Assembly (NCBI GenBank): GCA_034440455.1
Contig: JAWXCB010000082.1
Location: forward strand, 1 to 30,256
DNA from: JAWXCB01 sp034440455
GTDB taxonomy: Bacteria; Bacteroidota; Bacteroidia; Chitinophagales; CAIOSU01
Length of the DNA: 30,256 bases
Direction of reading: 5' to 3'
The position numbers were made by a program, and so were the translations under genes. Shown here piece by piece: positions 14,636 to 22,691 of the stretch (position 1 is the stretch's first letter; every line of letters starts with the position of its first letter). The notes beneath the pieces are model-generated. The model searched no databases. It saw only the letters and a list, made by a program, of their open reading frames with translations, and was not told where the DNA came from.

Positions 14636-14965
14636 ATGCATCAGTATAAAAAAGGTTGTGAGCTTGCCGGAGAAAGAAGAGGGAGAAGATTAATCCTGCC
14701 GGTTGTCGTGTTCACTGTTCGCGTTAAGGAAATAATGCTGACAGTTCTCCGGTTACCTGATCGGGTTAAGGGAAAAATCCTGACAGTTCTCCGGTTACCT
14801 GTCCTGATTAAGTGGATAATCCTGACAGTTGTCGCGCTACCTGTTTGGGCTAAGAGAAAAATCCTGACAGTTCTCCGGTTACCTGTTTGGGTTAAGAGAA
14901 TAATCCGGCTGGTTATCGCGCTTCTGGTTTTTCTCTGCTTACGAAAATGGTATTTGAATGGGTGA
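14636..14965 (+). CDS. Small hydrophobic cationic protein of 14-residue repeats
   Basis: 109 residues, not recognised. Almost all of it is six copies of a 14-residue unit with pattern [VIA]KxxIxLTVxxLPVx: the clearest are VKGKILTVLRLPVL and AKRKILTVLRLPVW. The first copy (RRLILPVVVFTVR) and the last (VKRIIRLVIALLVF) are degenerate. Every unit mixes Lys/Arg with runs of Leu, Ile and Val, so the protein is strongly basic and could lie in or on a membrane. Differences between units are mostly conservative and the unit is a multiple of three, which favours a real reading frame. The start ATG at 14636 is 54 bp from the divergent neighbour. The function is unknown; a membrane-active peptide is one possibility, and a non-coding tandem repeat with a chance frame is another. 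Confidence 0.5.
   Translation: MHQYKKGCELAGERRGRRLILPVVVFTVRVKEIMLTVLRLPDRVKGKILTVLRLPVLIKWIILTVVALPVWAKRKILTVLRLPVWVKRIIRLVIALLVFLCLRKWYLNG
14681..14932 (+). repeat. 42-bp tandem repeat, six units
   Basis: Units start at 14681 (degenerate), 14723, 14765, 14807, 14849 and 14891, each exactly 42 bp. The inner units share ATCCTGACAGTTCTCCGGTT. No indel separates the units. Confidence 0.9.
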
Positions 14966-15082
14966 AAAAGAAGATGTATTTTGGGGGGGACACCGGAAGT
15001 TGTGCGGGCATTTTAGTTTCCACTAAACATCTTCTTTTGGGGAACAGTGGAAGTTGGAGGGGGGTATGAGGTTCAAGTGTAA

Positions 15083-15977
15083 GAGACTGTTTAAGATTAT
15101 AAAATATCACAAACGATTAAGCATTACCCGCATGGAGGAGATATAAACCATGGCGGTTCCGGTGTCATCCAGACGTTCATAATATTTTGAGTTTCTTCGA
15201 TTCGCGTCTATCCATGCAAATGTTCTTTCCACAATCCATCATTTCGGGAGTATTTTAAATACATGCAACTCGTTTCGCTTTATAATTTCAAGTGTGATTT
15301 TAAATTGTTGCTTGATGTCTTTGATTAATGCACCCATGTATCCGCCATCGGCAAAGATAATCTTGATGTTTTTCCACTTCTGTTTCAAACATTGAATGGC
15401 CAATACAGCACCACCTCTATCCTGTATGGATGCGCTATGAATGATAACGGCTAACACCAAACCCATGGTGTCAACCAGAATATGCCGCTTGATGCCTTTT
15501 ATCTTTTTCCCTGCATCGTAGCCCTTACTTTGACAACTGACGAATGTTCCTTTCACGGATTGCGAATCAATAATGCCTGCGGTTGGAGATGCCTTCCTTC
15601 CGGCTTTCTTGCGTGTCCTCTTTACTAATTCATCATGAATTTGCTTCCAAATTCCCTGCTTCTTCCAGGTATTGAAATAATAGAAAGTTATCTGCCATTT
15701 TGGAAAGTCAGCAGGTAATAAACGCCATTGGCAGCCTGTCTTTACCAAGTAGAGAACCGCATTGATGACTTCACGTAATTCATATTTTCTCTTTCTGTCG
15801 GAATCCTGAAATTTTGAGATAACTTGCCATTGGCTGTTGCTGATGTTTGTGGAATAGGCTGTCATAATGATTTGGTTTTGGTGAACTCAATCATTAAGCC
15901 GCAACATTCAAGTTGCAACGTCCAACAGCTATTTTTTTAACCTCATATTGTGGGGTTATCTATTTTTAAACAGTCTC
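15083..15977 (-). mobile_element. IS5-family insertion sequence, 895 bp
   Basis: Terminal inverted repeats GAGACTGTTTAA (15083-15094) and TTAAACAGTCTC (15966-15977) are perfect over 12 bp. Both ends are flanked by TAA, a 3-bp target duplication typical of IS5 subgroups that duplicate TNA. The single transposase gene is broken by a stop codon, so the copy should not move on its own. Confidence 0.9.
15107..15865 (-). pseudogene. IS5-family transposase with a premature stop
   Basis: The full frame from the ATG at 15865 to the TGA at 15107 has 252 codons, one of which (15241-15239) is TGA. The first part ends ...FKILPK; reading on in the same frame gives WIVERTFAWIDANRRNSKYYE, the normal end of this family. 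The lost codon is probably Arg (CGA to TGA), since RWIVERTFAW is usual. DDE residues: Asp in GIIDSQSVKG, Asp in IFADGGYMG, and the Glu of WIVERTF. The stop therefore removes the catalytic glutamate, so the short 208-residue product should be inactive. Confidence 0.92.
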
Positions 15978-16032
15978 TAAACAAGTTGTGCGTCATGCTA
16001 TTAACGACCGTGCAACCTTGAAATTTTTGTAT

Positions 16033-16066
16033 TTTGACTAAAACGACTTTGAAAATTGTATCTTCG
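16033..16066 (+). promoter_or_regulatory. Putative promoter of the ImmA-like/PIN pair
   Basis: TTTG (16033-16036) and TATCTTCG (16059-16066, 7 of 8 to TAnnTTTG) are 22 bp apart, within the usual Bacteroidota spacing. The ATG follows 8 bp later, so the transcript would be almost leaderless. Confidence 0.45.
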
Positions 16067-16074
16067 ACACCGCT

Positions 16075-17262
16075 ATGGCAGACAAAGCTTTTATAACACC
16101 AAATGTGCTAAAATGGGCAAGAGATTCGGCAAGAATGACCGAAGAAACTGCCGCTGCCAAAATCCCTAAATTAACTGTTGAAAAGTTGAAAGAATGGGAA
16201 CATGGAACTAGCCAGCCTACAATCAGACAGGCACAAATACTTGCAAAAGCATATAAAAGACCGTTCGCATTGTTTTTTTTACCAGAAGTTCCAAGAGACT
16301 TCCAACCACTTCAAGATTTTAGAAAATCGGGCTCAAAAGAACTTACAACTTCTTCAATTTTCATAATTCGAGAAATCCAACAAAAACAGGCATGGATTAG
16401 TGATGTTTATATGGAAAACAATGAAGAAAAACTGCCATTTGTAGGTAGATTTTCTATAAAAGACAATCCAAAGTTTGTAGCAAATGATATATTAGCCACA
16501 CTTAATGTTAACCCTGCTAAATACAAGTCCGACAATCCAATCAGAGAGTGGATTAATGCTGCTGAAAGCAATGGGATTTTTGTATCTCGAACAAGTTTCA
16601 TTCACTCTCGAATGAAGTTAGATTCAGAAGAATTACAAGGTTTTGCAATTGCTGACCCCTTTGCTCCATTCATTTTTATTAATTCTGATGATTGGAATGC
16701 ACCACAATTATTTACACTGGTTCATGAACTTGCACACATTTGGATTGCAGCAACAGGAATTTCAAATGGAATTGAACCTGAATTAGTGAATCGTAACAAA
16801 TTCAATCCGATAGAACTTTTTTGCAACGAGGTTGCTGCAAACGCTCTGATACCGAGTGAAGTAATTTTAAATATTGACAGAGAGGTTTTTAGAAATTCTC
16901 AGGAAATTTTTAAAGTGGCAAAAAACCTTGGCGTAAGTTCATTTGCTTTTTTAGTAAGGGCATTAAACCTACAACTTGTGTCAAATTCAGAGTATAACAC
17001 TCTCAAAAGACAAGCAGAAATTGACTATCAAGCATTCTTAAAAAGAGAAGCAGAAAAAAAGGCTGCTCTTAAATTAAAACAGAAGGAAAAGCCAGGTGGA
17101 CCAAATCCATATTTGTTACGATTAAACAAAAACAGTAGACTATTTACGCAAGTTGTGCTTGATGCTTTAAGAAGCGGTTTTGTTCAACCAACACAAGCAA
17201 GTTTTCTTTTGGGAACACCTTCCAATAACTTTCATAAACTTGAAGCACAGATATACAAATGA
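16075..17262 (+). CDS. HTH-ImmA/IrrE-type zinc peptidase
   Basis: 395 residues. The N-terminal ~70 residues form an XRE-type helix-turn-helix (ITPNVLKWARDSARMTEETAA, then LKEWEHGTSQPTIRQAQILA). The middle is a peptidase M78 (ImmA/IrrE) domain with the zinc motif HELAH at 217-221 and the third ligand probably Glu252 in FCNEVAANALIP. The C-terminus is a Lys/Glu-rich helix followed by a short domain (TQVVLDALRSGFVQPTQASFLLG). Relatives cleave a repressor or regulate a linked gene. The stop overlaps the next gene's start as ATGA, so the two form one coupled unit, as in antitoxin-toxin pairs. It is AT-rich relative to the neighbouring core genes and borders an IS, suggesting acquisition. Confidence 0.92.
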   Translation: MADKAFITPNVLKWARDSARMTEETAAAKIPKLTVEKLKEWEHGTSQPTIRQAQILAKAYKRPFALFFLPEVPRDFQPLQDFRKSGSKELTTSSIFIIREIQQKQAWISDVYMENNEEKLPFVGRFSIKDNPKFVANDILATLNVNPAKYKSDNPIREWINAAESNGIFVSRTSFIHSRMKLDSEELQGFAIADPFAPFIFINSDDWNAPQLFTLVHELAHIWIAATGISNGIEPELVNRNKFNPIELFCNEVAANALIPSEVILNIDREVFRNSQEIFKVAKNLGVSSFAFLVRALNLQLVSNSEYNTLKRQAEIDYQAFLKREAEKKAALKLKQKEKPGGPNPYLLRLNKNSRLFTQVVLDALRSGFVQPTQASFLLGTPSNNFHKLEAQIYK

Positions 17263-17783
17263 GTTCAACGGCACATATTTATTGTTTAGATGCCAATGTT
17301 CTCATTCAAGCTTGGCAAAAGTATTACGCCCCTGAAATTTGTCCTGACTACTGGGAAATACTGAATGAATTAGGCAAACAAGGACGAATTTTCATAGCAG
17401 AAGAGGTAAAAAATGAAATTGTTGTTACGGACGATAAAGAAATAACAGAAGACGACCTTTCAACATGGCTAAAACGTAGTTCCATACCTGTTTAAAAATC
17501 TACAGAAAATGTTATCAGGTGTTGGCAGAATATTATTCAAGCAAATCCATTACATAAACTGCTTGTTGACAATGTAAAAATCAGGTCACTTGCCGACCCT
17601 TGGGTTATTTCTCATGCTTTGGACAAGAACGCAACAGTTGTGACTAAAGAAAACCCAATCATTGCTCTAAATGCAAAAAAGCCTGTTACCATTCCAAACG
17701 TTTGTGACAATATGGGAATTCGCTGGATTGATGATTTCGCATTCGTGAAAGAAATAGGTCTTAAATTCTCATGCCGACTATAA
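17259..17783 (+). pseudogene. PIN-like DUF4411 protein interrupted by an in-frame TAA
   Basis: The frame from the ATG at 17259 is closed by TAA at 17493 after 78 codons, but the same frame continues with clear family sequence to a stop at 17781 (174 codons in all). The first part has the PIN-type LDANVLIQAW (Asp11) and IAEEVKNEI; the part after the stop has SLADPWVISHAL, VVTKENP, KKPVTIPNVCDNMGI and the final WIDDFAFVKEIGLKF. DUF4411 proteins are PIN-clan, presumably RNases, and pair with HTH or HTH-peptidase genes. Translation should be coupled to the upstream gene through the ATGA overlap. The stop would remove the later acidic residues, so toxin activity is probably lost unless the stop is read through. 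Confidence 0.88.
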
Positions 17784-17817
17784 AAAACGAAGCACGAACG
17801 CACCATCGAGTAGCCCG

Positions 17818-17979
17818 CCCCGCCACCTGTCGGTGACGGGGTGAGGCTCTCACACCCTCCGGTTATCGCAAGAGTTCCGCAGGGACTCTTGTGGTTTTAA
17901 ATGGGGGAAAGTCTTTCGACTTTCCCCCTTGATCTTCCAAGTCTTCCTGCGCTGCTTGCTGCCGGACGCGACTTGGAAG
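17818..17979. repeat. Cluster of four hairpins after the PIN-like gene
   Basis: In order: CCCCGcCACC-tgtc-GGTGaCGGGG (17818 on), CAAGAGT-9 bp-ACTCTTG (about 17870-17892), GGGGGAAAGTC-tttc-GACTTTCCCCC (17903-17928), and CTTCCAAGTC...GACTTGGAAG (17934-17979) around a 26-bp loop. All are near-perfect. There is no T-run right after them. It may be a structured RNA, a remnant of a mobile element, or stacked REP sequences. Confidence 0.6.
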
Positions 17980-18033
17980 CGTGAATAAAGAAAGGTCTTT
18001 CAATCTTCTAAGGGGGTTGAATAACTAAAACAC

Positions 18034-18393
18034 ATGCACAGCGACAAGCAAGCATATAATAACGCTTAAGCAAAAGAAGACAAAGCGATTTGTAATCTGC
18101 TCGCCACGGAGATAACCCGCAACTTGCCTGAAGCAGAAAATAAAATCTGGCATGCTCACCCCGTTTGGTTTCTTGACGGAAATCCGATTGCCGGATACAG
18201 CAAACTGAAAAATTGTGTTCGCCTGCTATTTTGGAGTGGACAATCATTTGACGAATCCGGTTTGCAAAATGAAGGCAGCTTCAAAGCAGCAGAAATGCGC
18301 TACACTTTCGTTGGGCAGATAAACAAAAAAGATTTGAGCCGCTGGCTTAAAAAAGCAAAAGAAATTCAGTGGGACTACAAGAACATCGTCTAA
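18034..18393 (+). pseudogene. DUF1801 (YdhG-like) protein with an in-frame TAA near the start
   Basis: From the ATG at 18034 the frame reads MHSDKQAYNNA, then TAA (18067-18069), then AKEDKAICNLLATEITRNLPEAENKIWHAH and so on to the stop at 18391-18393 (119 codons). The region after the stop is the standard family sequence (KIWHAHPVWFLDGNPIAGYS, then LLFWSGQSFDE, then SRWLKKAKEIQWDYKNIV). A TTG at 18124 would give an 89-residue product lacking the first helix. The most economical reading is a full gene killed by one base change (for example CAA to TAA). The function of DUF1801 is not established. Confidence 0.8.
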
Positions 18394-18432
18394 CGCAAAG
18401 GGAAACTGGAGCGATTAAAATGAAAACTCCGG

Positions 18433-20079
18433 TTACTTCAATGCATACACCGTGAACTTCGCGTTGGCGTATTTGGCAGGGAGCGGTAGTGTTTTCTTTT
18501 CAGTCATTACAACTACATACACTTCGGGGTAGGAACTTAACTCTGCAACAATCTTTTCAAAGGCATGCAGTTCAAGCGCGTGATAAGTTTCTTGCAACTG
18601 CGAATCGTCAACGTAGCCCAGCATCTTCATGCGCCTCATCCATTCCTTCCCGAATGCAGGATTAAAAAACATCTGCGTGCCGTCTTTCCAATCGCCATAG
18701 AGCGTGCGTTCGCCTTCCACGCGGAAGCCCTCCCAGTTGGGGGCAATGATGAACGCAGCATCTTGGGGAGTATTATTCCTTGCCCAATTCTGGATGTCAA
18801 CCCAGTTTTTTTCCTGCGCTGTTTGAATTGTGAATTTGCCTTTTAAGATGCCTCCTCCTATTCCCAAGCCAAGCAGCAGGCAGAGAAGCCCGGGGAAATA
18901 AAACTTCAATTGCCCCGGCAAATATTTCTGAACAATGCCATAACCGGGAAACAGCGCAAGCAACACCAAGAGGAAACTTGCAAACTTCGGGAGATTGTCA
19001 TTGTAAAAAATGGATGCAAAGAGCAGCAGCGTTAAAACGGACAGCGGAGAAACCTTTCCTGACTCACGATAGAAATAATGCGCATAATAAATGATTCCGA
19101 AATAAATCAGGAACACAAAGCTGCGGAACAACTGGAACTGCACGATGATGGAAACCGGAATGAACTCGGTGAAGATTGTTCCCGCAAGACACATTAATAA
19201 AACGGCAGCGCAAAAAATAACTATCACCCGATGATGCCACGCGTCAGGCTTGTATTTCATGCACAAGATAAATCCGGCAATAAAGAGAGCTGCTTGAGTA
19301 ATAACGGGAATGCCCCACATAAATGGAAAGATGTGATGCGCGGAGCGCAGCCTCAACAAATCAAGCCATTCCTGGTCGGGATGAAACAGTTGCAGAGAAG
19401 GAGCCGGGCTTTGCACTTTCAAATACAACACCGGGCTGATGATGATAATTAATAACATCAGCGAAGCGACAAATCTTTTCCAACCGATTTCTTTGAGCGA
19501 AAAAACAGAGCAGAGAAAAATACCGGCAAGCGCATATACCGCTGAAAGCGGATGAAACAGAAACGCAATACCCGCCAGAGCATAAGTCAACACAAATTTT
19601 TTATGGAGAAAAGAATAAATCGCAAACAGGAGCAGTGGCAATACAAAGGTGCGCTCAAGGAAAAGACTCTCCACCGTGCGAATGTCGCCCAGCGTGGAGA
19701 AAGAGAAAATCAGGAGGATGACAGAAAAGTAAGCAACCGCTTTTTCTTCAAAGAGCGTGAGGGAGATTTTGAAAATCGCGATGAGCGTTGCATAAAGAGA
19801 AGCGCAGTAAAACATAAAGAATAAAACAGGAAGCGAAACATGCAATGATTTTGAGAGAAAAGCAAAGACTGTATTGAAGTAAGTGTAGAAATATTTTTTC
19901 TCCGCTATCAGAAAATCATTCGGGTAAAGATTCGGGTCTATGATGCTTTTGATGAATGGCACGGAGATGAAATGATTATACATCCCGTAGGTGTATTGAT
20001 TGATGCCGATGATGGAAGCGATGGCGATGAACGCCAGAAACAGCGCATTGGTGGAAGTAAAACGATTGTCTTTGAGCAT
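18433..20079 (-). CDS. Polytopic membrane protein, DUF6798-like C-terminus
   Basis: 548 residues from the ATG at 20079 (MLKDNRFTSTNALFLAF). Another ATG at 20172 would add 31 residues; the open frame runs further only because it crosses the tRNA antisense. About a dozen hydrophobic segments are seen between residues 10 and 420 (for example FLAFIAIASIIGINQY and LLCLLLGLGIGGGI). A soluble C-terminal domain follows with NWVDIQNWARNNTPQDAAFIIAPNWEGFRVEGER and KDGTQMFFN, matching the DUF6798-type pattern found after glycosyltransferase-like membrane domains. No catalytic residue can be assigned. It is divergent from the tRNA. Confidence 0.75.
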   Translation of the reverse strand: MLKDNRFTSTNALFLAFIAIASIIGINQYTYGMYNHFISVPFIKSIIDPNLYPNDFLIAEKKYFYTYFNTVFAFLSKSLHVSLPVLFFMFYCASLYATLIAIFKISLTLFEEKAVAYFSVILLIFSFSTLGDIRTVESLFLERTFVLPLLLFAIYSFLHKKFVLTYALAGIAFLFHPLSAVYALAGIFLCSVFSLKEIGWKRFVASLMLLIIIISPVLYLKVQSPAPSLQLFHPDQEWLDLLRLRSAHHIFPFMWGIPVITQAALFIAGFILCMKYKPDAWHHRVIVIFCAAVLLMCLAGTIFTEFIPVSIIVQFQLFRSFVFLIYFGIIYYAHYFYRESGKVSPLSVLTLLLFASIFYNDNLPKFASFLLVLLALFPGYGIVQKYLPGQLKFYFPGLLCLLLGLGIGGGILKGKFTIQTAQEKNWVDIQNWARNNTPQDAAFIIAPNWEGFRVEGERTLYGDWKDGTQMFFNPAFGKEWMRRMKMLGYVDDSQLQETYHALELHAFEKIVAELSSYPEVYVVVMTEKKTLPLPAKYANAKFTVYALK

Positions 20080-20225
20080 GAATATTTTGAAAACGGAAAA
20101 ATAGCGGGAATTTCTGCGCTGATAATTCAGATAACCAACAGCGCAAAGTGCAGGATGGAAAATAGGCAACATGAACGGCTGGAAAGAAAAATTTTTAACA
20201 AGTATAAAAACTGAGGTTTTGAAAG

Positions 20226-20233
20226 TATATTTG
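20226..20233 (+). promoter_or_regulatory. -7 box of the initiator tRNA
   Basis: TATATTTG is an exact TAnnTTTG, 10 bp before the tRNA 5' end. No convincing -33 TTTG is at the right distance. Confidence 0.5.
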
Positions 20234-20243
20234 CACCCCATAT

Positions 20244-20316
<73 letters not shown>

Positions 20317-20320
20317 CAAA

Positions 20321-20355
20321 GAGAAATCCTCTGAGCATTTGCCAGAGGATTTCTC
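20321..20355 (+). terminator. Perfect 13-bp stem downstream of tRNA-fMet
   Basis: GAGAAATCCTCTG pairs perfectly with CAGAGGATTTCTC across a 9-nt loop, 4 bp after the tRNA. The T-run is weak (ATTTAATA). It lies 15 bp before the era start, so it may separate tRNA from era transcription or modulate read-through. Confidence 0.65.
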
Positions 20356-20369
20356 ATTTAATAGAGTTT

Positions 20370-21248
20370 ATGCATAAATCCGGCTTTGTAAATATCCTCG
20401 GCAGACCGAATACCGGTAAGTCAACCCTTATGAATGCATTGCTGGGTGAGCGGTTGTCCATCGTGTCGCCTAAAGCGCAAACCACCCGTCACCGCATCAT
20501 CGGGTTGCTGAACGATGATGCGTATCAAATTGTGTTTTCCGACACGCCAGGAATTATCCTTGACCCGAAATACAAGCTGCATCACAAAATGATGCGCTTC
20601 GTGGAAACAGCTTTTCAGGATGCAGATGTTTTGCTCTTTCTTGCCGATGTGTTTGAAAAAAGCGCTGACCTGAAAGGTATTCTTGCGGGAGCCGAAAAGC
20701 TGAAAATTCCCAAAGCGCTTATTCTGAATAAGATTGACCTGATTAAGGAGGAAGAATTACAAAACAAAATCAAAGAGTGGCAGCAGGAAAATATTTTCGA
20801 TGAAATCATTTCGGTTTCGGCTCTCAAAAAAACAAATGTGGATGGGCTGCTCGAATATATTCTGAAGCGCCTTCCCGAACATCCTCCTTATTATCCTAAA
20901 GAAGAATTGACGGATAGAAATGTGCGCTATTTTGTTTCAGAAATCATTCGTGAGAAGATTTTTAATAACTACCGTCAGGAAATTCCCTACTCATGCGAAG
21001 TGGCGGTGACTACTTATGAAGAAAGCACGGACATTGACCGGATGCGGGCTGAAATCTTTGTGGAGCGTGATTCGCAGAAGGCAATTCTGATTGGCGACAA
21101 GGGAAGCTCGCTGAAGAAAGTGGGAATGGAAGCCCGCAAAGACATTGAAGAATTAATCGGTAAAAAAGTTTACCTCGAACTCTTTGTGAAAGTGAAAGAC
21201 AACTGGAAAGATGACGAGCGTCTGCTGAAAAGCTTTGGCTACGAATGA
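20370..21248 (+). CDS. era: GTPase Era
   Basis: Essential GTPase that binds the 3' end of 16S rRNA during 30S maturation. 292 residues from the ATG at 20370 (MHKSGFVNILGRPNTGKST); the longer open frame through the tRNA is rejected. G1 is GRPNTGKS, G3 is DTPG, G4 is NKID, and the effector segment is SPKAQTTRHRI. The C-terminal KH domain shows YRQEIPYSCEVAV and GDKGSSLKKVGMEARKDIEE, ending in the family DNWKDDERLLKSFGY. der follows on the same strand after a repeat-filled 132-bp spacer. Confidence 0.97.
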   Translation: MHKSGFVNILGRPNTGKSTLMNALLGERLSIVSPKAQTTRHRIIGLLNDDAYQIVFSDTPGIILDPKYKLHHKMMRFVETAFQDADVLLFLADVFEKSADLKGILAGAEKLKIPKALILNKIDLIKEEELQNKIKEWQQENIFDEIISVSALKKTNVDGLLEYILKRLPEHPPYYPKEELTDRNVRYFVSEIIREKIFNNYRQEIPYSCEVAVTTYEESTDIDRMRAEIFVERDSQKAILIGDKGSSLKKVGMEARKDIEELIGKKVYLELFVKVKDNWKDDERLLKSFGYE

Positions 21249-21252
21249 CGGA

Positions 21253-21380
21253 AGTTTGAAGTTTCCAGTTTGGAGTTTACTGAAAACAATAAACCGTAAA
21301 CACTAAACAGAAAACTTGCGCTTAAATCCCGAACTTTGCAAATCAATCGTCCACCGTCCATCTAAAATCATCCATTTAAA
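21253..21380. repeat. Heptamer arrays filling the era-der spacer
   Basis: Four AGTTTnn units (21253-21280) switch to five nnTAAAC-type units of the complementary form (21281-21315). After about 30 bp a second array of five 7-bp units (ATCGTCC, ACCGTCC, ATCTAAA, ATCATCC, ATTTAAA) runs at 21346-21380 and ends exactly at the der GTG start codon. Confidence 0.8.
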
Positions 21381-22691
21381 GTGAGTTACACCGTTGCTAT
21401 AGTAGGTCGTCCGAATGTGGGGAAATCCACGCTTTTTAACAGACTGGTAGGGGAGCGGCAGGCGATTGTTGACGACATCAGCGGGGTGACGCGCGACCGT
21501 CAATACGGCATGGTGAACTGGTCGGGGAAGGATTTCAATATCATTGACACAGGAGGATTTGTTGCGCATTCGGAAGATATTTTCGAGAAGGAAATCCGCC
21601 AGCAGGTGCAGATAGCGATTGATGAAGCATCGCTGATTCTCTTTCTTGTTGACGTGAAGGTGGGCATCACTGAGTTGGAGTTGGACATTGCGAAGATGCT
21701 CCGCAAATCAAAAAAGGAAACGCTTGTTGTGATTAACAAGGTGGACAATATTGAGCGGCAGTATGACGCGAATGAGTTTTATAGTCTTGGCTTCAAGGAG
21801 TATTTTAATGTTTCTTCCATCAGTGGCAGCGGCACGGGCGAGTTGCTTGATGCTGTAACCGAGCGGATGCCCACAGACGAGGAGGAGGAGAAGGACCAAA
21901 ATATTCCGCGCATTGCGATTGTGGGGCGACCGAATGTGGGCAAGTCTTCACTGCTGAATGCGCTTGCGGGCGAGCCGAGAAATATTGTGACGGATATTGC
22001 AGGCACTACGCGCGACTCCATTCACACGCGCTACAACTTGTTTAATAAAGACGTGTTGCTGATTGACACGGCAGGGATTCGCAAGCGCGCGAAGGTGGAT
22101 GAAAACTTAGAGTTTTACACCGTGATTCGCGCAATCAAAGCGATTGATGATGCGAATATCATCTTGCTGTTGCTTGACGCTACGCTGGGCATGGAGGCGC
22201 AGGACATCAATATTTTCAGCATGGGGGTGAAGAAACGCAAGGGAATTATTATCGCGGTGAACAAGTGGGATTTGATTGAGGGAAAAGAAACAAACACGGT
22301 TGATACCTATACGAAGAAAATCAAAGAGCGTATCGCGCCTTTCACTGATGTGCCGATTCTGTTCATCTCTGCGTTGGAGAAGCAACGCATCTTTCGCGTG
22401 ATTGAAGAGGCGATAAAGCTATATGAAAAATTGCAGTTTAAGATTTCCACTTCAGCGCTTAATGATACGGTGCAGGAAATCGTTGCGAAATATCCTCCGC
22501 CCGCCACAAAGGGGAAGCTGATAAAAATAAAGTACGTTACGCAGGTGAACGGGCGCACGCCCACGTTTGCGTTCTTTTGCAGCCACCCGAAATATGTGAA
22601 GGAGCCTTACCGCAATTATCTTGAAAACTCGCTGCGCGACCGGTTTGACTTCAAAGGGGTGCCGATAACGCTGGTGTTTAAGGAGAAGTAA
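21381..22691 (+). CDS. der: Ribosome-associated double GTPase Der (EngA)
   Basis: Essential two-domain GTPase for 50S assembly. 436 residues with two G domains: GRPNVGKSTLFN with DTGG and NKVD in the first, and GRPNVGKSSLLN with DTAGIRKRAKV and NKWD in the second. A KH-like C-terminal domain follows (ATKGKLIKIKYVTQVNGRTP). The start is a GTG (GTG-AGT-TAC-ACC giving MSYTVAIVGRP), the position expected for the family. An adjacent in-frame ATG is lacking, and a heptamer array touches the start codon. Confidence 0.97.
   Translation: MSYTVAIVGRPNVGKSTLFNRLVGERQAIVDDISGVTRDRQYGMVNWSGKDFNIIDTGGFVAHSEDIFEKEIRQQVQIAIDEASLILFLVDVKVGITELELDIAKMLRKSKKETLVVINKVDNIERQYDANEFYSLGFKEYFNVSSISGSGTGELLDAVTERMPTDEEEEKDQNIPRIAIVGRPNVGKSSLLNALAGEPRNIVTDIAGTTRDSIHTRYNLFNKDVLLIDTAGIRKRAKVDENLEFYTVIRAIKAIDDANIILLLLDATLGMEAQDINIFSMGVKKRKGIIIAVNKWDLIEGKETNTVDTYTKKIKERIAPFTDVPILFISALEKQRIFRVIEEAIKLYEKLQFKISTSALNDTVQEIVAKYPPPATKGKLIKIKYVTQVNGRTPTFAFFCSHPKYVKEPYRNYLENSLRDRFDFKGVPITLVFKEK

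Noticed and set aside
14681..14932. The 42-bp repeats as a CRISPR array
   Set aside because: Units are directly adjacent with no unique spacers, the unit keeps a reading frame, and no cas gene is near.
15978..18033. Integron cassettes (toxin-antitoxin pair and DUF1801 are typical cargo)
   Set aside because: No convincing pair of attC core sites or integrase; the hairpins at 17818-17979 do not have the attC layout.
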